From NCBI GenBank assembly GCA_046297835.1, contig JBKBHI010000002.1:62001-126000 (forward strand): a stretch of 64,000 nucleotides of DNA, given 5' to 3'. Source of the stretch: CAMAVH01 sp046297835. Lineage in GTDB: Bacteria; Pseudomonadota; Alphaproteobacteria; SMXQ01. Each line of letters begins with the position of its first letter. Position 1 is the first letter of the stretch. Made by a program: the position numbers and the translations under genes. Below are positions 62,166-64,000 of this stretch, in pieces. A model generated the notes under the pieces. The model was not told the DNA's origin. It saw only the letters and a program-made list of their open reading frames with translations, and made no database searches.

Positions 62166-62363
62166 CCAAATTTCTCAACCAACGCAGTCTCTGGTCCGCG
62201 CCTCTGCATAAGCGGGGGACCGTCACTTTTGTGCAGCAGAGACTGAAGCGCCGTATCTCTGAATTTTGCGCTGCGGAGACAGTCTCCACGTCCGCGATGT
62301 ATCGTGAGTTGGCCGAAAAAGAGCGCTATTCCGGGGCGTTTTCGGCGCCCCGAGGAATGCACC

Positions 62364-62445
62364 TAAGTTATTGATATTATTGGATAAAAGTAGTGGCGGA
62401 GCGATTAGGATGCACGTCGATGGTACTGCATCATTAAGTTATTGA
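62364..62445. repeat. 11-bp direct repeat flanking the end of the UvrA-like gene
   Basis: TAAGTTATTGA occurs at 62364-62374 and 62435-62445. The second copy covers the last codons of the UvrA-like gene. It could be a small duplication or insertion scar. Confidence 0.35.
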
Positions 62446-64000
62446 GATCGCTGCATCTTTCTTTTTTCCGTGCATCAAGGCCGCTTTCAGGTACCGAGCA
62501 GTGACGCTCTCTTTGTTGTCGATCAATGCCGCCGGCGTGCCAGATCCGACAAGCTTGCCGCCTTCATCACCGGCGCCAGGGCCGATATCGATGACCCAAT
62601 CACTTGCGGCCACGACATGCATGTCGTGCTCGACGAGCACAACCGTGTTGCCTGCGTTCACCAGCTCATCCAGTTGCGTAATGAGGCGCTCTACATCCGC
62701 GAGATGTAGGCCGGTCGTCGGCTCATCGAGGACGTAAAGCGTTTTTCCACGGCCAACCCTCTGAAGTTCGGTCGCGAGTTTAATGCGCTGAGCCTCACCG
62801 CCCGACAATTCGGTTGCAGGCTGACCTAGCCGCAGATAACCGAGCCCGACCTGCCGCACGACGCCGAGTGCCCGGTGAATTGACGGCTCATCGGCGAAAA
62901 ACTCGTGAGACTCGTTCACTGTCATTCCGAGGACATCGGCGATGTTTTTATCGCGATATTTAATTTCGAGAGTTTTGGCGTTGTAGCGCGTCCCGTGGCA
63001 GGTCGGACAAGGCGCATAGACACTCGGTAGGAACAACAGCTCCACCATGACCGAGCCTTCGCCCTCACAAGTCTCGCAGCGCCCTTTAGCGACGTTGAAT
63101 GAAAAACGCCCCGCGTCATACCGTCGTGAGCGCGCACCCGGTGTCGCGGCAAAGAGCTTACGCACGTTGTCGAAGAGACCCGTGTAGGTCGCGAGATTCG
63201 AACGCGGCGTGCGGCCGATCGGCTTTTGATCAACGACAACCAGACGACTGACACTCTCTAAGCCGCTTACAATTTCCCCGCCAAGAATTTGATCGGCGGT
63301 CTTTTCAAGCTCTTCTCCTTCTTCTAGAGGGGTCTCTTGTCCCAGCGCTGTTGCGACAAGCTCGACAAGCGCCTGGCTGACCAGACTGGATTTCCCCGAT
63401 CCTGATACGCCCGTCACGCTCGTCATGACGCCCAAAGGAAACTCGACGTCTAAATCTTGGAGGTTATTGCGTCGGACGTTTTTCAAACGTAGCCAAGCAT
63501 CAGATTTGCGAGGGGTGCGAGCGGCGCTTTGATTTCCGTTCAAGTATTTAGCAGTTAGCGAATTGGGCGCCTTCGCCAGGCCGGCTAGGGGGCCGTTGTA
63601 AACAATGCGGCCTCCCTCTTCGCCGGCACCGGGGCCGACGTCGACAACCCAGTCGGCATGCCGAATGACGTCAACCTCATGTTCGACAACAAACAGGGAG
63701 TTGCCGGCGCCTTTCAACTTATCAAGGGCTTTGAGGAGAGATTCGGTGTCAGCGGGATGCAGGCCAGCCGAGGGCTCGTCGAGTACATAGACCACCCCGA
63801 ATAGGTTAGAGCTCACTTGCGTCGCCAGCCGCAGGCGCTGCAACTCTCCGGGGGACAAGGTTGGTGTGCTGCGATCGAGCGTGAGATAGCCGAGCCCAAG
63901 GTCGAGTTGAATATTCAGGCGCGAGAGGAAATCTTCCGTGATGCGGCGCGTAACGATTGCCTTCTCCGGATGGGCCGCCTGCATCTTGACGACGTCAGCA
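62434..64000 (-). CDS. uvrA: UvrA-like excinuclease ATPase, 5' part outside the window
   Basis: The reading frame is open to the end of the window (ADVVK precedes the first visible Met at 63984), so this is the C-terminal ~520 residues of a longer protein. It shows the first ABC signature (LSPGELQRLRLATQ) with VVYVLDEPSAGLHPAD. The second Walker A is VTGVSGSGKSSL, followed by a CETC...CPTC zinc module, LSGGEAQRIKLATEL and LYVLDEPTTGLHLADV. These are UvrA features. Linker lengths are short, as in UvrA2-type proteins of accessory regions, rather than the housekeeping UvrA; the missing N-terminus prevents a firm choice. Confidence 0.88.
   Translation of the reverse strand, partial: ADVVKMQAAHPEKAIVTRRITEDFLSRLNIQLDLGLGYLTLDRSTPTLSPGELQRLRLATQVSSNLFGVVYVLDEPSAGLHPADTESLLKALDKLKGAGNSLFVVEHEVDVIRHADWVVDVGPGAGEEGGRIVYNGPLAGLAKAPNSLTAKYLNGNQSAARTPRKSDAWLRLKNVRRNNLQDLDVEFPLGVMTSVTGVSGSGKSSLVSQALVELVATALGQETPLEEGEELEKTADQILGGEIVSGLESVSRLVVVDQKPIGRTPRSNLATYTGLFDNVRKLFAATPGARSRRYDAGRFSFNVAKGRCETCEGEGSVMVELLFLPSVYAPCPTCHGTRYNAKTLEIKYRDKNIADVLGMTVNESHEFFADEPSIHRALGVVRQVGLGYLRLGQPATELSGGEAQRIKLATELQRVGRGKTLYVLDEPTTGLHLADVERLITQLDELVNAGNTVVLVEHDMHVVAASDWVIDIGPGAGDEGGKLVGSGTPAALIDNKESVTARYLKAALMHGKKKDAAISIT

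Overview
The window reads as chromosomal DNA of an alphaproteobacterium, most likely Hyphomicrobiales (Rhizobiales). Support comes from the high-GC codon use, TTG/GTG starts, a tRNA-Leu(UAA), several Bug/TctC solute-binding proteins, and a DUF5681-terminase / DUF3489-DUF2924-recombinase element of a type common in this class. No species call is possible from sequence alone.

Region 1 (1-7341) holds a tRNA, a small DUF6961-like protein, a membrane-anchored staphylococcal-nuclease-like protein and a DnaQ-type exonuclease. A catabolic operon follows on the minus strand: heme-oxygenase-like diiron protein, Bug binding protein, VOC protein, hydratase-aldolase, short-chain dehydrogenase. It is divergent from a LysR regulator with a good T-N11-A type box between them. 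Region 2 (7349-15205) holds two decayed IS6-family copies, a cytochrome c, and a flavin redox module: ApbE FMN transferase, PepSY-flavodoxin-FNR reductase, DUF2271, small PepSY protein and a two-component system. The ApbE C-terminus is encoded by IS sequence. Region 3 (15202-26105) is a second aromatic-catabolic cluster: Rieske dioxygenase alpha and beta, LigB-type ring-cleavage dioxygenase, dehydrogenase, a prephenate-dehydratase-like protein with an altered catalytic motif, aldehyde dehydrogenase, hydratase-aldolase, UbiD decarboxylase, MarR regulator and a Bug protein. Three GTATAC-type palindromes in its promoters look like MarR operators.

Region 4 (26773-42342) is a dense putative defence island. 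It holds a 1352-residue HTH/nuclease-like/STAND-like protein divergent from an AbiEi-AbiEii toxin-antitoxin pair. Next is a tightly packed five-gene operon: pentapeptide-repeat membrane protein, stand-alone GT51 peptidoglycan glycosyltransferase without export signal, a helical protein of unknown function, a Mrr-like nuclease, and an HNH-RecQ helicase fusion. A tail-anchored DnaQ exonuclease, a DUF262/DUF1524 (GmrSD-like) restriction protein and an XRE regulator complete it. I consider the five-gene operon the best candidate for an undescribed system.

Region 5 (42443-64000) starts with a lipoprotein and a zinc-ribbon/peptidoglycan-binding protein. A terminase-bearing mobile element with an orphan DNA methylase and serine recombinase follows, preceded by a candidate structured RNA. 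Then come an Mre11/Rad50-like pair, a giant DUF4011 helicase-nuclease with a GreA-like tail, and the end of a UvrA-like gene that runs off the window. All functions are inferred from motifs read by eye; no database search was run.
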